In this document: piece by piece, positions 23,572 through 31,383 of the stretch
How positions within the stretch are numbered: the stretch's first letter is position 1
Layout of the letters: each line of letters opens with the position of its first letter
Assembly: GCA_938045315.1 (NCBI GenBank)
Contig: CALINM010000239.1
Coordinates: 1-36,089, forward strand
Source: an uncultured bacterium
GTDB taxonomy: Bacteria > CALINM01
Reading direction: 5' to 3'
DNA length: 36,089 nucleotides
Made by a program: the position numbers and the translations under genes
The notes under the pieces: generated by a model
Told to the model about the DNA's origin: nothing
The model's input: the letters and a program-made list of their open reading frames with translations, nothing else
Database searches by the model: none

Positions 23572-24032
23572 GATGTCCTTTTTGTGGATTTGAAGAAGAT
23601 AAGGTTTTGGATTCTCGTGCAAGCAAGGACAAAACAGAGATTAGAAGAAGAAGGCAATGCATTAAGTGTGGAAGACGATTTTCTACCAGAGAAACTATCG
23701 TATTAAGTTTCCCAGCAGTAATTAAAAAAAACGGTACCAGAGAACCCTTTGATTCAGAAAAGATTAGAAATGGGATTAAAAAAGCCTGTGAGAAAAGGCC
23801 AATTGGGATGGAGCAGATCAATGATATGGTTAAGAGAATAGAACAGTATTGTATAGAATATGGTGAAAACGAAATTCCTTCGTCTGTTATAGGTGAATTT
23901 GTAATGGAAGAATTAAAGAATATTGACCATGTTGCATATGTTAGATTTGCTTCTGTATATAAGGAATTTAAAGACCCTGCACAATTTATGGAAGCTTTAA
24001 AACAGCTAAAGAATCATAAAAAGATAAAATGA
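23568..24032 (+). CDS. nrdR: Ribonucleotide reductase repressor NrdR
   Basis: A 154-residue zinc-ribbon and ATP-cone repressor that senses dATP/ATP and shuts off ribonucleotide reductase genes by binding NrdR boxes. The zinc ribbon uses Cys3, Cys6, Cys31 and Cys34 ([16 protein letters not shown]). The ATP-cone starts [16 protein letters not shown] near residue 50. The ATG overlaps the preceding stop (ATGA). Its place beside dCMP deaminase and the rib genes is conserved in many bacteria. I see no clear NrdR box within the window. Confidence 0.95.
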   Translation: MRCPFCGFEEDKVLDSRASKDKTEIRRRRQCIKCGRRFSTRETIVLSFPAVIKKNGTREPFDSEKIRNGIKKACEKRPIGMEQINDMVKRIEQYCIEYGENEIPSSVIGEFVMEELKNIDHVAYVRFASVYKEFKDPAQFMEALKQLKNHKKIK

Positions 24033-25102
24033 AAAAATCTCACGAATTTTACATGAATAAAGCCTATCAGCTCGCCAGGAGAGGATTAGGATTAGTTTCC
24101 CCAAATCCATGTGTTGGTGCCATATTAGTGGATAAAGAGGGAAATATAATATCCATGGGGTATCACAAATATTTCGGTGGGCCTCATGCTGAGGTCGAAG
24201 CTTTAAGAAATTTAGATAAAAAAATACTTAAAGATGCTACACTGTATGTAACTTTAGAGCCTTGCTGTCACTACGGCAAAACACCACCGTGTACTGAATT
24301 AATTGTTAGTAGAGGAATTAGGAAGGTAGTTGTAGGTGTTGAAGACAAAAATCCTTTGGTGATGGGCAAGGGTGTAAGAAGATTAAGGGAAGCGGGTATA
24401 AATGTTGTTGTGGGCGTTATGCAAGAAAAGCTGGAAGAATTTTACAAACCTTTTTTCAAATATATAACCCTAAAACAACCTTATATTACACTTAAAGTGG
24501 CGCAAAGTTTAGATGGTAAAAATAGTGTAAAGGAGGGTAACAAATATCTTGTTTCAGAAGAAACTTTAAAATATGTACATAAGTTAAGATTTTATTCTGA
24601 CGCAATAATGGTTGGAATAAATACTGTTTTGAAAGATAATCCAAGACTAGATATTAGATATGGTAGAAAAAAACCCCTTTTAAAAGTTGTTCTTGATACA
24701 CACGGAAAAATACCAATTAATTCCAATATTTTCATGACAAATGGAAATGTTATTATTTACACCACAAACATAAGAAAGAAAAAAGAGCATGACAATGAAG
24801 AAGTTGTATATATCGGTAAAAAAGGAGAATATTGCAATATTCAAGAAGTTTTATGTGACCTTGGTAAAAGGGGAATTCAAAATCTACTTGTGGAAGGTGG
24901 TGGTACATTGTCGTATGAACTGTTAAAAGATAAACTAGTAGACAAATTAATTCTCATATTAAGCCCCTATATTATTGGTGGTAAAAATTATCTGTCATTT
25001 AGTGGTGAAGGATTTACGAGTCTTGATAAGTCAATCTTTCTTAACAACTACTTCATTAAGAAAATTGGTAGAGACATACTAATAACAGCAAATTTACTTT
25101 AA
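24029..25102 (+). CDS. ribD: Bifunctional riboflavin deaminase/reductase RibD
   Basis: Second and third steps of riboflavin synthesis from GTP: deamination of the pyrimidinone and NADPH reduction of the ribosyl side chain. The 357 residues hold the N-terminal deaminase with His53, Glu55, Cys79 and Cys88 (HAEVEAL, PCCHYGKTPPC), and a C-terminal reductase (from ~145) with SLDGK, DAIMVGINTVLKDNP and NLLVEGGG. It starts by ATGA overlap with nrdR. Length is typical. Confidence 0.94.
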   Translation: MKKSHEFYMNKAYQLARRGLGLVSPNPCVGAILVDKEGNIISMGYHKYFGGPHAEVEALRNLDKKILKDATLYVTLEPCCHYGKTPPCTELIVSRGIRKVVVGVEDKNPLVMGKGVRRLREAGINVVVGVMQEKLEEFYKPFFKYITLKQPYITLKVAQSLDGKNSVKEGNKYLVSEETLKYVHKLRFYSDAIMVGINTVLKDNPRLDIRYGRKKPLLKVVLDTHGKIPINSNIFMTNGNVIIYTTNIRKKKEHDNEEVVYIGKKGEYCNIQEVLCDLGKRGIQNLLVEGGGTLSYELLKDKLVDKLILILSPYIIGGKNYLSFSGEGFTSLDKSIFLNNYFIKKIGRDILITANLL

Positions 25103-25139
25103 ACTTGTTTTTATAATTCTTACATTTTATTATGTTAAT

Positions 25140-25799
25140 ATGTTTACAGGAATAATAGAAGATAGGGGTATAATTTCTGATGTTTATTTTAGTGGAAGTT
25201 ATGCAAGGATTAGTGTAAAAACAAAAGTTGTATCAGAGGGAGTTAATATAGGTGATAGTATTGCTGTAAATGGTATATGTCTTACTGTAACAGATTTAAC
25301 AAAAGATTCTTTTTTTGCTGATATTTCAGAAGAGACGTTAAAAGTAACCACAGCAAAAAGCTTCAAAAAAAGTCAAATTGTTAACATCGAGAGAGCAGTT
25401 AGGCTAAGTGACAGATTATCGGGACATATAGTGACCGGGCATATAGATACATGTGGGATTATCAATGAAAAAAAAGGAGACAGAAACTTCTGTGTTTTTT
25501 CAATTAGTATTGATAAACCAGAAATGCTTAAATATGTTATACACAAGGGCTCTATAGCTATAGATGGAATAAGTTTAACTGTTAATGAAATTTTTAAAAA
25601 TTACATAAGGTTAAATATTATACCCCATACCTTGGAGAAAACTAATCTGGAGTTTTTAAAAGTGGGTGATAGAGTAAACATCGAATTTGATATAATTGGT
25701 AAATACATTGAAAGGTTAATTAATTACAGAGAAAATTTAAAAGATATTACAGAAGAGTTTCTGATTAAATCTGGATTTGGTGGAGGGATTACAAAATGA
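25140..25799 (+). CDS. ribE: Riboflavin synthase alpha chain
   Basis: Dismutates two lumazine molecules into riboflavin. A 219-residue protein of two tandem lumazine-binding barrels: MFTGIIE start, [13 protein letters not shown] in the first, and [16 protein letters not shown] in the second, with the GHIDT stretch between. It follows ribD after a 37-base gap, the largest in the rib cluster. No FMN riboswitch is evident in that gap or before ribD. It overlaps ribBA by four bases. Confidence 0.94.
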   Translation: MFTGIIEDRGIISDVYFSGSYARISVKTKVVSEGVNIGDSIAVNGICLTVTDLTKDSFFADISEETLKVTTAKSFKKSQIVNIERAVRLSDRLSGHIVTGHIDTCGIINEKKGDRNFCVFSISIDKPEMLKYVIHKGSIAIDGISLTVNEIFKNYIRLNIIPHTLEKTNLEFLKVGDRVNIEFDIIGKYIERLINYRENLKDITEEFLIKSGFGGGITK

Positions 25800-26998
25800 T
25801 AAGAGAAAAGATTGGCAAAATACTCGATCATTTTAAAGAAGGTGGCATGATTATACTTGTTGATGATGAAGATAGAGAAAATGAAGGTGATTTAGCAGTA
25901 GCGGCTGAGAAGGTCACACCAGAAATTATTAATTTTATGGCTACTTATGGAAGGGGACTTATATGTTTAGCCCTTGATGAAAGCATAGTAAAGCAATTAG
26001 ATCTCCCCATGATGGTAACAAGAAATACTTCTCGTTTTGGAACGGCTTTTACTGTATCTATTGAAGCTAAAAAAGGTGTTACAACAGGTATATCTGCCCA
26101 TGATAGAGCAACAACAATACTTACCGCGGTGAATCCCAATGCTACACCCGATGATATTGTAACACCTGGACATGTTTTTCCTCTCAAAGCAAGAAAAGGT
26201 GGGGTATTGGTTAGAGCAGGACAGACAGAAGGTTCTGTAGATTTAGCAAGATTGGCTGGGCTCAGGCCAGCAGCTGTAATTTGTGAGATTATGAAAGATG
26301 ATGGCACCATGGCAAGAATGCCAGATTTAGAAAAATTTTCAGAAAAGTTCAATATACCCATCGTTACAATCGCTGACATCATAGAATATAGAATGAGGAC
26401 GGAAAAACTTGTGAGAAAAATTGCTGAAGCTGAACTTCCCACAGCTTTTGGTGAATTTAAGATAATAATTTATGAAAATGACATAGAGCCAGGGGAACAG
26501 GTAGTTTTAAAAAAAGGTGAATTTAGCCCCGATGATGAAGTTTTGGTTAGGGTACATTCTGAATGTCTTACTGGCGACGTTCTTCATTCTTTAAGGTGTG
26601 ATTGTGGTGCCCAGTTACATAAAGCTATGGAGATGATTGAAAAAGAAGGCAAGGGCGTAATTTTATATTTACCTCAAGAAGGAAGGGGCATCGGTCTTTT
26701 AAATAAAATAAAAGCCTATGCTCTTCAAGATCAGGGTAAAGATACAGTTGAAGCAAATGAAGCATTAGGATTTAAAGCAGATTTACGTGATTATGGCATA
26801 GGAGCCCAGATACTTCTTGATCTTGGAATAAGAAAGATCAGGCTTATGACAAATAATCCCAAAAAGATAAGAGGACTGGAAGGATATCATTTAAAAATTG
26901 TTGAAAGAGTTCCAATAGAGATACCACCAAACAGGTTTAGTGAGAATTATTTAAAGACAAAAAAAGAAAAAATGGGTCATTTAATAGAAAATATTTAA
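25796..26998 (+). CDS. ribBA: Bifunctional DHBP synthase / GTP cyclohydrolase II
   Basis: Supplies both precursors of riboflavin: 3,4-dihydroxy-2-butanone 4-phosphate from ribulose 5-phosphate and the pyrimidine from GTP. In 400 residues, the N-terminal half has [11 protein letters not shown] (23-33) and THE-type active-site segment ISAHDRATT; the C-terminal half has [18 protein letters not shown] with zinc ligands Cys257, Cys268 and Cys270, and [18 protein letters not shown]. Both domains appear complete. It starts on the ribE stop (ATGA) and ends 12 bases before ribH. Confidence 0.95.
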   Translation: MIREKIGKILDHFKEGGMIILVDDEDRENEGDLAVAAEKVTPEIINFMATYGRGLICLALDESIVKQLDLPMMVTRNTSRFGTAFTVSIEAKKGVTTGISAHDRATTILTAVNPNATPDDIVTPGHVFPLKARKGGVLVRAGQTEGSVDLARLAGLRPAAVICEIMKDDGTMARMPDLEKFSEKFNIPIVTIADIIEYRMRTEKLVRKIAEAELPTAFGEFKIIIYENDIEPGEQVVLKKGEFSPDDEVLVRVHSECLTGDVLHSLRCDCGAQLHKAMEMIEKEGKGVILYLPQEGRGIGLLNKIKAYALQDQGKDTVEANEALGFKADLRDYGIGAQILLDLGIRKIRLMTNNPKKIRGLEGYHLKIVERVPIEIPPNRFSENYLKTKKEKMGHLIENI

Positions 26999-27010
26999 AA
27001 GGAGTTAAAA

Positions 27011-27472
27011 ATGAAAATTTTGGAAGGTAAATTTGAAGGGAAAGGCCTAAAAATTGCAATTATTGTAAGCAGGTTTAACAGTTTTATAACAGAGCAACTT
27101 TTAGCAGGAGCATTGGATTGTCTTAAAAGAAATGGTGTGGAAGATAATAATATAACAGTTGTTAAAGTACCTGGTGCATACGAAATTCCTGTAGTTTGTA
27201 AAAAAATGGCTGAAAGTAACTTTGATGCAGTCATAGCTTTAGGTGCAGTAATAAGGGGGAACACACCTCACTTTGATTATGTAGCCGCAGAAGTTTCTAA
27301 AGGAGTAGCTCAGGTGGGCCTGGAAACAGGTAAACCAATTATTTTTGGTGTATTAACCACAGATACTATTGAGCAGGCAATTGAAAGAGCAGGTACAAAA
27401 GCGGGTAATAAGGGTTTTGAAGCAGCTCAAAGTGCAATTGAAATGGCAACATTAATGAGGTCTCTTAAATAA
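27011..27472 (+). CDS. ribH: 6,7-dimethyl-8-ribityllumazine synthase
   Basis: Condenses the RibBA and RibD products to lumazine; such proteins assemble into pentamers or 60-mer shells. The 153-residue sequence has [36 protein letters not shown] with catalytic His87, and [16 protein letters not shown] with TKAGNKG at the end. AAGGAG lies before ATG 27011. It completes the riboflavin set in the order ribD-ribE-ribBA-ribH. The nusB start codon shares its last stop base. Confidence 0.96.
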   Translation: MKILEGKFEGKGLKIAIIVSRFNSFITEQLLAGALDCLKRNGVEDNNITVVKVPGAYEIPVVCKKMAESNFDAVIALGAVIRGNTPHFDYVAAEVSKGVAQVGLETGKPIIFGVLTTDTIEQAIERAGTKAGNKGFEAAQSAIEMATLMRSLK

Positions 27473-27891
27473 TGGGATTGAGAAGAAGAGCGAGAGAAGC
27501 AGCTTTAAAAATTCTTTATCAAATTGAGATGTCTGGATATAACCCGGAAGAATGTATGGATTCCTATTGGAGTACCCTGGGTGATAGTCAAGAAATAAGG
27601 GAATTTACTAATTTTTTAGTTCGAGGAGTTAGTGATTTTTTAACATCAATAGATGAAAAGATAAAAAAATCATCCATTAACTGGAGAATTGATAGAATAC
27701 ATAAAGTTGATTTAAGCATTTTAAGGCTTGCCGTATTTGAAATGTTTTATACACAAGAAACTCCTTACAGGGTGGTTATAAATGAAGCCATTGAATTGGC
27801 AAAAAAATATGGCACAGATAATTCACCATCTTTTATAAATGGTATATTAAATAATATTGCACAAACGCTTGTAAACAATGAAGAATCATAG
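27472..27891 (+). CDS. nusB: Transcription antitermination factor NusB
   Basis: A 139-residue all-helical protein that, with NusE (S10), binds boxA RNA and prevents premature termination in rRNA operons. It begins GLRRRAREAALKILYQIE, the classical RNA-binding start, and ends with the typical YRVVINEAIELAKKYGTDNSPSFINGILN region. ribH-nusB adjacency is widespread in bacteria. The stop overlaps the start of the next gene by 14 bases. Confidence 0.95.
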   Translation: MGLRRRAREAALKILYQIEMSGYNPEECMDSYWSTLGDSQEIREFTNFLVRGVSDFLTSIDEKIKKSSINWRIDRIHKVDLSILRLAVFEMFYTQETPYRVVINEAIELAKKYGTDNSPSFINGILNNIAQTLVNNEES

Positions 27892-28294
27892 TGAAATCCC
27901 CAAAAAATATAAATTACTCATGTGGAACTATCCTCTGATTATTATACCTTTAGTCAACGAACTGCCTTTACAAGGTATAACAGGTTTAATAGATTGGTGG
28001 ATGGGAGGAGAGCTGACACATATAATTAAGGATGGAAAATTTAAATGTAATTATGGGGAACAATTGCTATTCTTTTCCGATCGTCTAAGAGTTAATAAGA
28101 ATTTTTTACTTTTTGGTCTTGGAAATCACAATTTATTAGAAAAAAGTGCTCTGGAAAAATTTTCTGAGGATTTAAGAGGTGGTATAAGATCCCTTAAAGT
28201 AAAAAGTTTTGCACTTTTGTTAAATTATAATGGTATAGATGAGCAGCTTTTAAGCAGATTTTTTAAAGAGTTTGCGATAGATATTTATACTTAA
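27878..28294 (+). CDS. Stand-alone M17 peptidase N-terminal-domain-like protein
   Basis: A 138-residue protein resembling only the N-terminal macro-like domain of leucyl aminopeptidases (M17): ELPLQGITGLIDWWMGGELT, then a strand FLLFGLGNHN and a helix FSEDLRGGIRSLKVKSFALLL. The M17 catalytic domain with its metal ligands is absent, and the next gene follows only after a promoter, so this is not a split peptidase. It overlaps nusB by 14 bases. Its role is unknown; a ligand-binding or regulatory function is a guess. Small proteins of this type beside nusB occur in Deltaproteobacteria as far as I recall. Confidence 0.65.
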   Translation: MKNHSEIPKKYKLLMWNYPLIIIPLVNELPLQGITGLIDWWMGGELTHIIKDGKFKCNYGEQLLFFSDRLRVNKNFLLFGLGNHNLLEKSALEKFSEDLRGGIRSLKVKSFALLLNYNGIDEQLLSRFFKEFAIDIYT

Positions 28295-28316
28295 TTTTAT
28301 AAATTTTTATAAAATT
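28293..28316. repeat. AT-only inverted repeat before the pilus operon
   Basis: AATTTTATAAA (28293-28303) and TTTATAAAATT (28306-28316) are perfect complements with two bases between. It overlaps the end of the preceding gene and is followed by an A run. It might act as a weak terminator or as an AT-rich upstream promoter element. Confidence 0.4.
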
Positions 28317-28338
28317 TAATAAAATTTAAAAAAAATAG

Positions 28339-28367
28339 TTGACATATATCTATAACTCTGGTAACAG
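28339..28367 (+). promoter_or_regulatory. Promoter of the xre-pilMNOPQ-aro operon
   Basis: A perfect -35 TTGACA (28339-28344) is followed after 17 bases by TAACAG (28362-28367), preceded by TGG to make an extended -10. The start would fall near 28374, 21 bases before the xre ATG. The -10 is weak, so the small regulator encoded next may act here. Confidence 0.5.
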
Positions 28368-28394
28368 TAGATTATAAAATTGGGAAATTTTAAG

Positions 28395-28595
28395 ATGTCT
28401 AAGAACAGGGTTTTAGAGTGGAGAAAAAAGTTATTAATGAGCAGATCTGAGTTAGCGAGAAGGTCTGGATTATCTATTGTTACGATAACCAGAATAGAAA
28501 ATGGTAAACCCTGCAGAATGGATACTATGAAGAAAATTCTTCATGGGTTAGGTCTTTCAGTAGAAGATAAAAGCAAGGTTTTTTTAGAGGACTAA
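28395..28595 (+). CDS. Small XRE-family helix-turn-helix regulator
   Basis: A 66-residue single-domain DNA-binding protein: RVLEWRKKLLMSRSELARRSGLS then TITRIENGKPCRMDTMKKIL is a clear XRE helix-turn-helix. I chose ATG 28395; a TTG at 28380 would add five residues. It has no effector domain. It sits as first gene of the pilus operon, five bases before pilM, and may autoregulate it. A similar small regulator precedes pilM in some Deltaproteobacteria. Confidence 0.82.
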   Translation: MSKNRVLEWRKKLLMSRSELARRSGLSIVTITRIENGKPCRMDTMKKILHGLGLSVEDKSKVFLED

Positions 28596-28599
28596 TAGA

Positions 28600-29655
28600 A
28601 TGTTTTTTAAAACGAAAAAAGAAATTTTTGGTTTAGATATAGGTTCTCATTCAATCAAACTCATAGAGTTAAAAAAGAGTAAAAGGAGCTACAAGCTAAA
28701 AACTGCGGGGATTAAATTTCTTCCCAAAGATACCATAATAGATGGTTCTATAATGGACTCAACAACTTTTATAGATACTTTACGCAGCTTACTTTCAGAG
28801 GCCAAACCATCAACGAAATTTGTTGCTCTTTCTGTTTCAGGTCAGGGGGTTATAGTAAAAAAAATTAATGTTCCCTTTATAACAGAAGAAGAATTAGCAG
28901 ATGCAATTCAATGGGAAACAGAGCAATATTTACCTTTTAGTATTCAGGATGTTTATTGTGATTTTAAGATTTTAGGTGAAAGTACCGAAATTCAAGGCCA
29001 GTTAGATGTGTTACTTGTTGCTGCAAAAAAAGATCTTGTAGATGATTATCAACATGCCGTTAGAGAAGTTGGATTAGAACCGCTAGTTGTTGATATAGAT
29101 GCCTTTGCTATGCAGAACATGTATGAATTAAATGAGTCTCTATCGGAAGATAAAGTAGTAATGTTGGCTAATTTGGGAGCAAGTTTTACAAACATAAATA
29201 TTGTTAAAAATGGGAATTCTCTTTTCACCCGTGATATAATTTGGGGAGGTAATAAAGTAACAGAATCATTGCAAAAAAATTTTGCCATTACTTTTGAAGA
29301 TGCTGAATCTGTAAAATGTGGTAAACCAGCTGAAGGTTTAGATATTAATGAGGTTTCGACAATTATTGCACAGGAGATTGATAATATTGTAAATGAAATG
29401 CAAAGAACTATCAACTTTTTTTACAATTCCTATCCTAATGATGTGATTGATAAAATGGTATTATATGGTGGTACAGCCCATCTAGCAGGATTAATTGATG
29501 CCTTAAAAAATAAATTAGGTCTCGTTGTTGAACTTGGAAATCCCTTTAAAAGAATAGCGGTTGATGATTCTTTCTGGAATAGGGGACTTCAGAATTATTC
29601 AATTCAGACTGCTATAGCAGTTGGCTTAGCAATAAGAAGGCTTGGAGACAGATGA
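28600..29655 (+). CDS. pilM: Type IV pilus assembly protein PilM
   Basis: Cytoplasmic actin-like ATPase-fold protein of the pilus alignment subcomplex; it binds the N-terminal tail of PilN. In 351 residues it has the first phosphate motif FGLDIGSHSIKLIEL, QWETEQYLPF, the second LANLGASFTNINI and the adenosine stretch MVLYGGTAHLAGL. Length is normal. It starts the inner-membrane platform genes and overlaps pilN by four bases. Confidence 0.94.
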   Translation: MFFKTKKEIFGLDIGSHSIKLIELKKSKRSYKLKTAGIKFLPKDTIIDGSIMDSTTFIDTLRSLLSEAKPSTKFVALSVSGQGVIVKKINVPFITEEELADAIQWETEQYLPFSIQDVYCDFKILGESTEIQGQLDVLLVAAKKDLVDDYQHAVREVGLEPLVVDIDAFAMQNMYELNESLSEDKVVMLANLGASFTNINIVKNGNSLFTRDIIWGGNKVTESLQKNFAITFEDAESVKCGKPAEGLDINEVSTIIAQEIDNIVNEMQRTINFFYNSYPNDVIDKMVLYGGTAHLAGLIDALKNKLGLVVELGNPFKRIAVDDSFWNRGLQNYSIQTAIAVGLAIRRLGDR

Positions 29656-30200
29656 TAAAAATAAATTTATTACCCTATCGGGACATACAAAAGAAAGAAA
29701 AAATATGGCAACAAATTTTCATAATGATAGGTGGTGTTTTATTAGGCTTGATTATTGTCATAGCGGTTCATCTTCAGTTGAGGAGTATGATTTCGAACTA
29801 TGAAAAAAATGGTGAAGCACTCAAATCAGAGATAAAAGATTTAGAAAAAAAAATAGGGGAAATGGATAAAATTAAGGCGCAGAAAGGAGAGATTGAAAGA
29901 AAGTTAAGTGTAATTGATAAATTAAATACTGAAAGAATGAAAATTGTTATTCTTTTATATAACATGGGAAGTATTGTGCCAGAAAATTTATGGTTGACTT
30001 CCCTTTCTGACAAGGGTAATGAGTTAATTTTAGATGGAGAAGCATTATCTGGCAATGATGTCTCTTTGTTTATGAAAAGACTTGAAGGTATTAATGAATT
30101 TTCAAAGGTTAACCTTATGTCAATGGACCAAATTCAAAAGGGTGATAATAAAGTTGTTAAGTTTATTTTTAAAATAGAGAAGGGAAAAAGTGGCTCTTAA
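29652..30200 (+). CDS. pilN: Type IV pilus assembly protein PilN
   Basis: Inner-membrane protein of 182 residues. It opens with the short cytoplasmic motif KINLLPYRD that docks into PilM, has one membrane helix (about residues 24-42, IFIMIGGVLLGLIIVIAVH), a coiled-coil segment (~48-95, Glu/Lys-rich) and a periplasmic ferredoxin-like domain that pairs with PilO. It overlaps pilM by four and pilO by 11 bases. Confidence 0.92.
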   Translation: MIKINLLPYRDIQKKEKIWQQIFIMIGGVLLGLIIVIAVHLQLRSMISNYEKNGEALKSEIKDLEKKIGEMDKIKAQKGEIERKLSVIDKLNTERMKIVILLYNMGSIVPENLWLTSLSDKGNELILDGEALSGNDVSLFMKRLEGINEFSKVNLMSMDQIQKGDNKVVKFIFKIEKGKSGS

Positions 30201-30840
30201 TCTTAAATTTGATTTTAAAAATATTAATTTAGAGGGCATATTAAAATTACCTTTAAAAGTTAAGCTAACAATTGTTATTGGTATAGTACTATTAATTTGG
30301 ATACTTTATGGATCATTAGTAGGATATTCTAACGTAATAAGGATACAAAATTTGAAGAAAGAGATTGAAGACTTGACTATAAAGAGAGATGCAAAGAAAA
30401 AAGATGCTTCTCAACTGCCAAAACTTAAAGAAGAAGTAAGGAATCTGGAGAAAGCTCTGGCTTATTCTATGACAGTTTTACCCAATAAGGAAGAGATACC
30501 AAATTTGTTAGATACCATTGTTAATAATGTAAGAATTCATAATCTCGAAATTTTAAGCTTTAAACCCGAACCTGAGGTTAAAAAAGATTTTTATGCAGAA
30601 ATACCATTAACAATGAAATTTTCTGGTAATTATAAAGATATAGGAGAGTTTTTGCAAACAATTGGACGGTATCCAAGAATAATAAATGTGTCTAACATAA
30701 CACTAAAGGAACCTAAATTGAAGGGTAATAAAGTTATTTTAACAGCGGAAATTAAAGCTTATACATATAGATTTTTAAAAGATGATGAATTACCAAAGCC
30801 ACAACAACAAAAAAGCGGCCAGCAGGGGCAGAAAAAGTGA
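30190..30840 (+). CDS. pilO: Type IV pilus assembly protein PilO
   Basis: Inner-membrane partner of PilN, 216 residues from GTG 30190, inside the pilN end. One membrane helix (LTIVIGIVLLIWILYGSLVG, about residues 26-45), a coiled coil (~55-95), and a periplasmic domain with LEILSFKPEPE and YPRIINVSNITLK follow. The tail is glutamine-rich (PQQQKSGQQGQKK). With PilM, N and P it ties the motor platform to the secretin. Confidence 0.9.
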   Translation: MALNLKFDFKNINLEGILKLPLKVKLTIVIGIVLLIWILYGSLVGYSNVIRIQNLKKEIEDLTIKRDAKKKDASQLPKLKEEVRNLEKALAYSMTVLPNKEEIPNLLDTIVNNVRIHNLEILSFKPEPEVKKDFYAEIPLTMKFSGNYKDIGEFLQTIGRYPRIINVSNITLKEPKLKGNKVILTAEIKAYTYRFLKDDELPKPQQQKSGQQGQKK

Positions 30841-31373
30841 AGTGTAAAAAATTATGTTTTTTTAGTCTCTTTATTGCGTTAATTTTGTTTCATGCTTGTA
30901 AGCAGGAATCATCAGATAATGCTACAACACCGGAAAAAAAATCTGTTTTTAAAGCTTCTACGTCTAAAAATACTCAACAAACTACCTTTCATAATCTATC
31001 TTCCAAGATTGCTTCAATGCCTAAATACTCTTTTTCAGGGATTAAGGATCCCTTCTATACCACTCTTTTGCAAACAGAAACTAAGGAGAAAAAACTTACT
31101 CAGATTAAAGGTAAACCGTTGCCAACTCAAAAATATGAGATTGATAGATATAACTTAATAGGTATAATGTTAAGAAAGCAAGGAAGTAGCGCAATTTTTG
31201 AAGACCCAGAAGGAAAGGGATGGGTTTTAAAAGAAGGTAGTTTCATTGGTAATGAAGGTGCAAGAATTAAAAGCATTAAGCAAGATACGGTTATAATTGA
31301 AGAGCCAGTAATTGACAATTCAGGAAAGGTAAAATATGTGGAAAGAAGTATTACCATCAAAAAGGTCCCTTAG
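30837..31373 (+). CDS. pilP: Type IV pilus assembly lipoprotein PilP
   Basis: A 178-residue periplasmic lipoprotein starting at GTG 30837, four bases into the pilO end. The N-terminus has a basic start, a hydrophobic core FFSLFIALILF and lipobox HAC with the acylated Cys at residue 21. A disordered Ser/Thr/Lys stretch leads to the core domain with FSGIKDPF and YNLIGIMLR, GSSAIFEDPEGKGWVLKEG, the compact beta fold that bridges PilNO and PilQ. Confidence 0.88.
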   Translation: MKCKKLCFFSLFIALILFHACKQESSDNATTPEKKSVFKASTSKNTQQTTFHNLSSKIASMPKYSFSGIKDPFYTTLLQTETKEKKLTQIKGKPLPTQKYEIDRYNLIGIMLRKQGSSAIFEDPEGKGWVLKEGSFIGNEGARIKSIKQDTVIIEEPVIDNSGKVKYVERSITIKKVP

Positions 31374-31383
31374 GAGGGAAGTT

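Noticed and set aside
23900-25139. FMN riboswitch before the riboflavin genes
   Set aside because: The genes overlap or are separated by at most 37 bases; the conserved RFN element does not fit and its signature sequences are not seen.
25103-25139. Possible promoter in the gap between ribD and ribE
   Set aside because: TATTAT is present but the -35 is poor and it would leave almost no leader; continuous transcription of the rib cluster is simpler.
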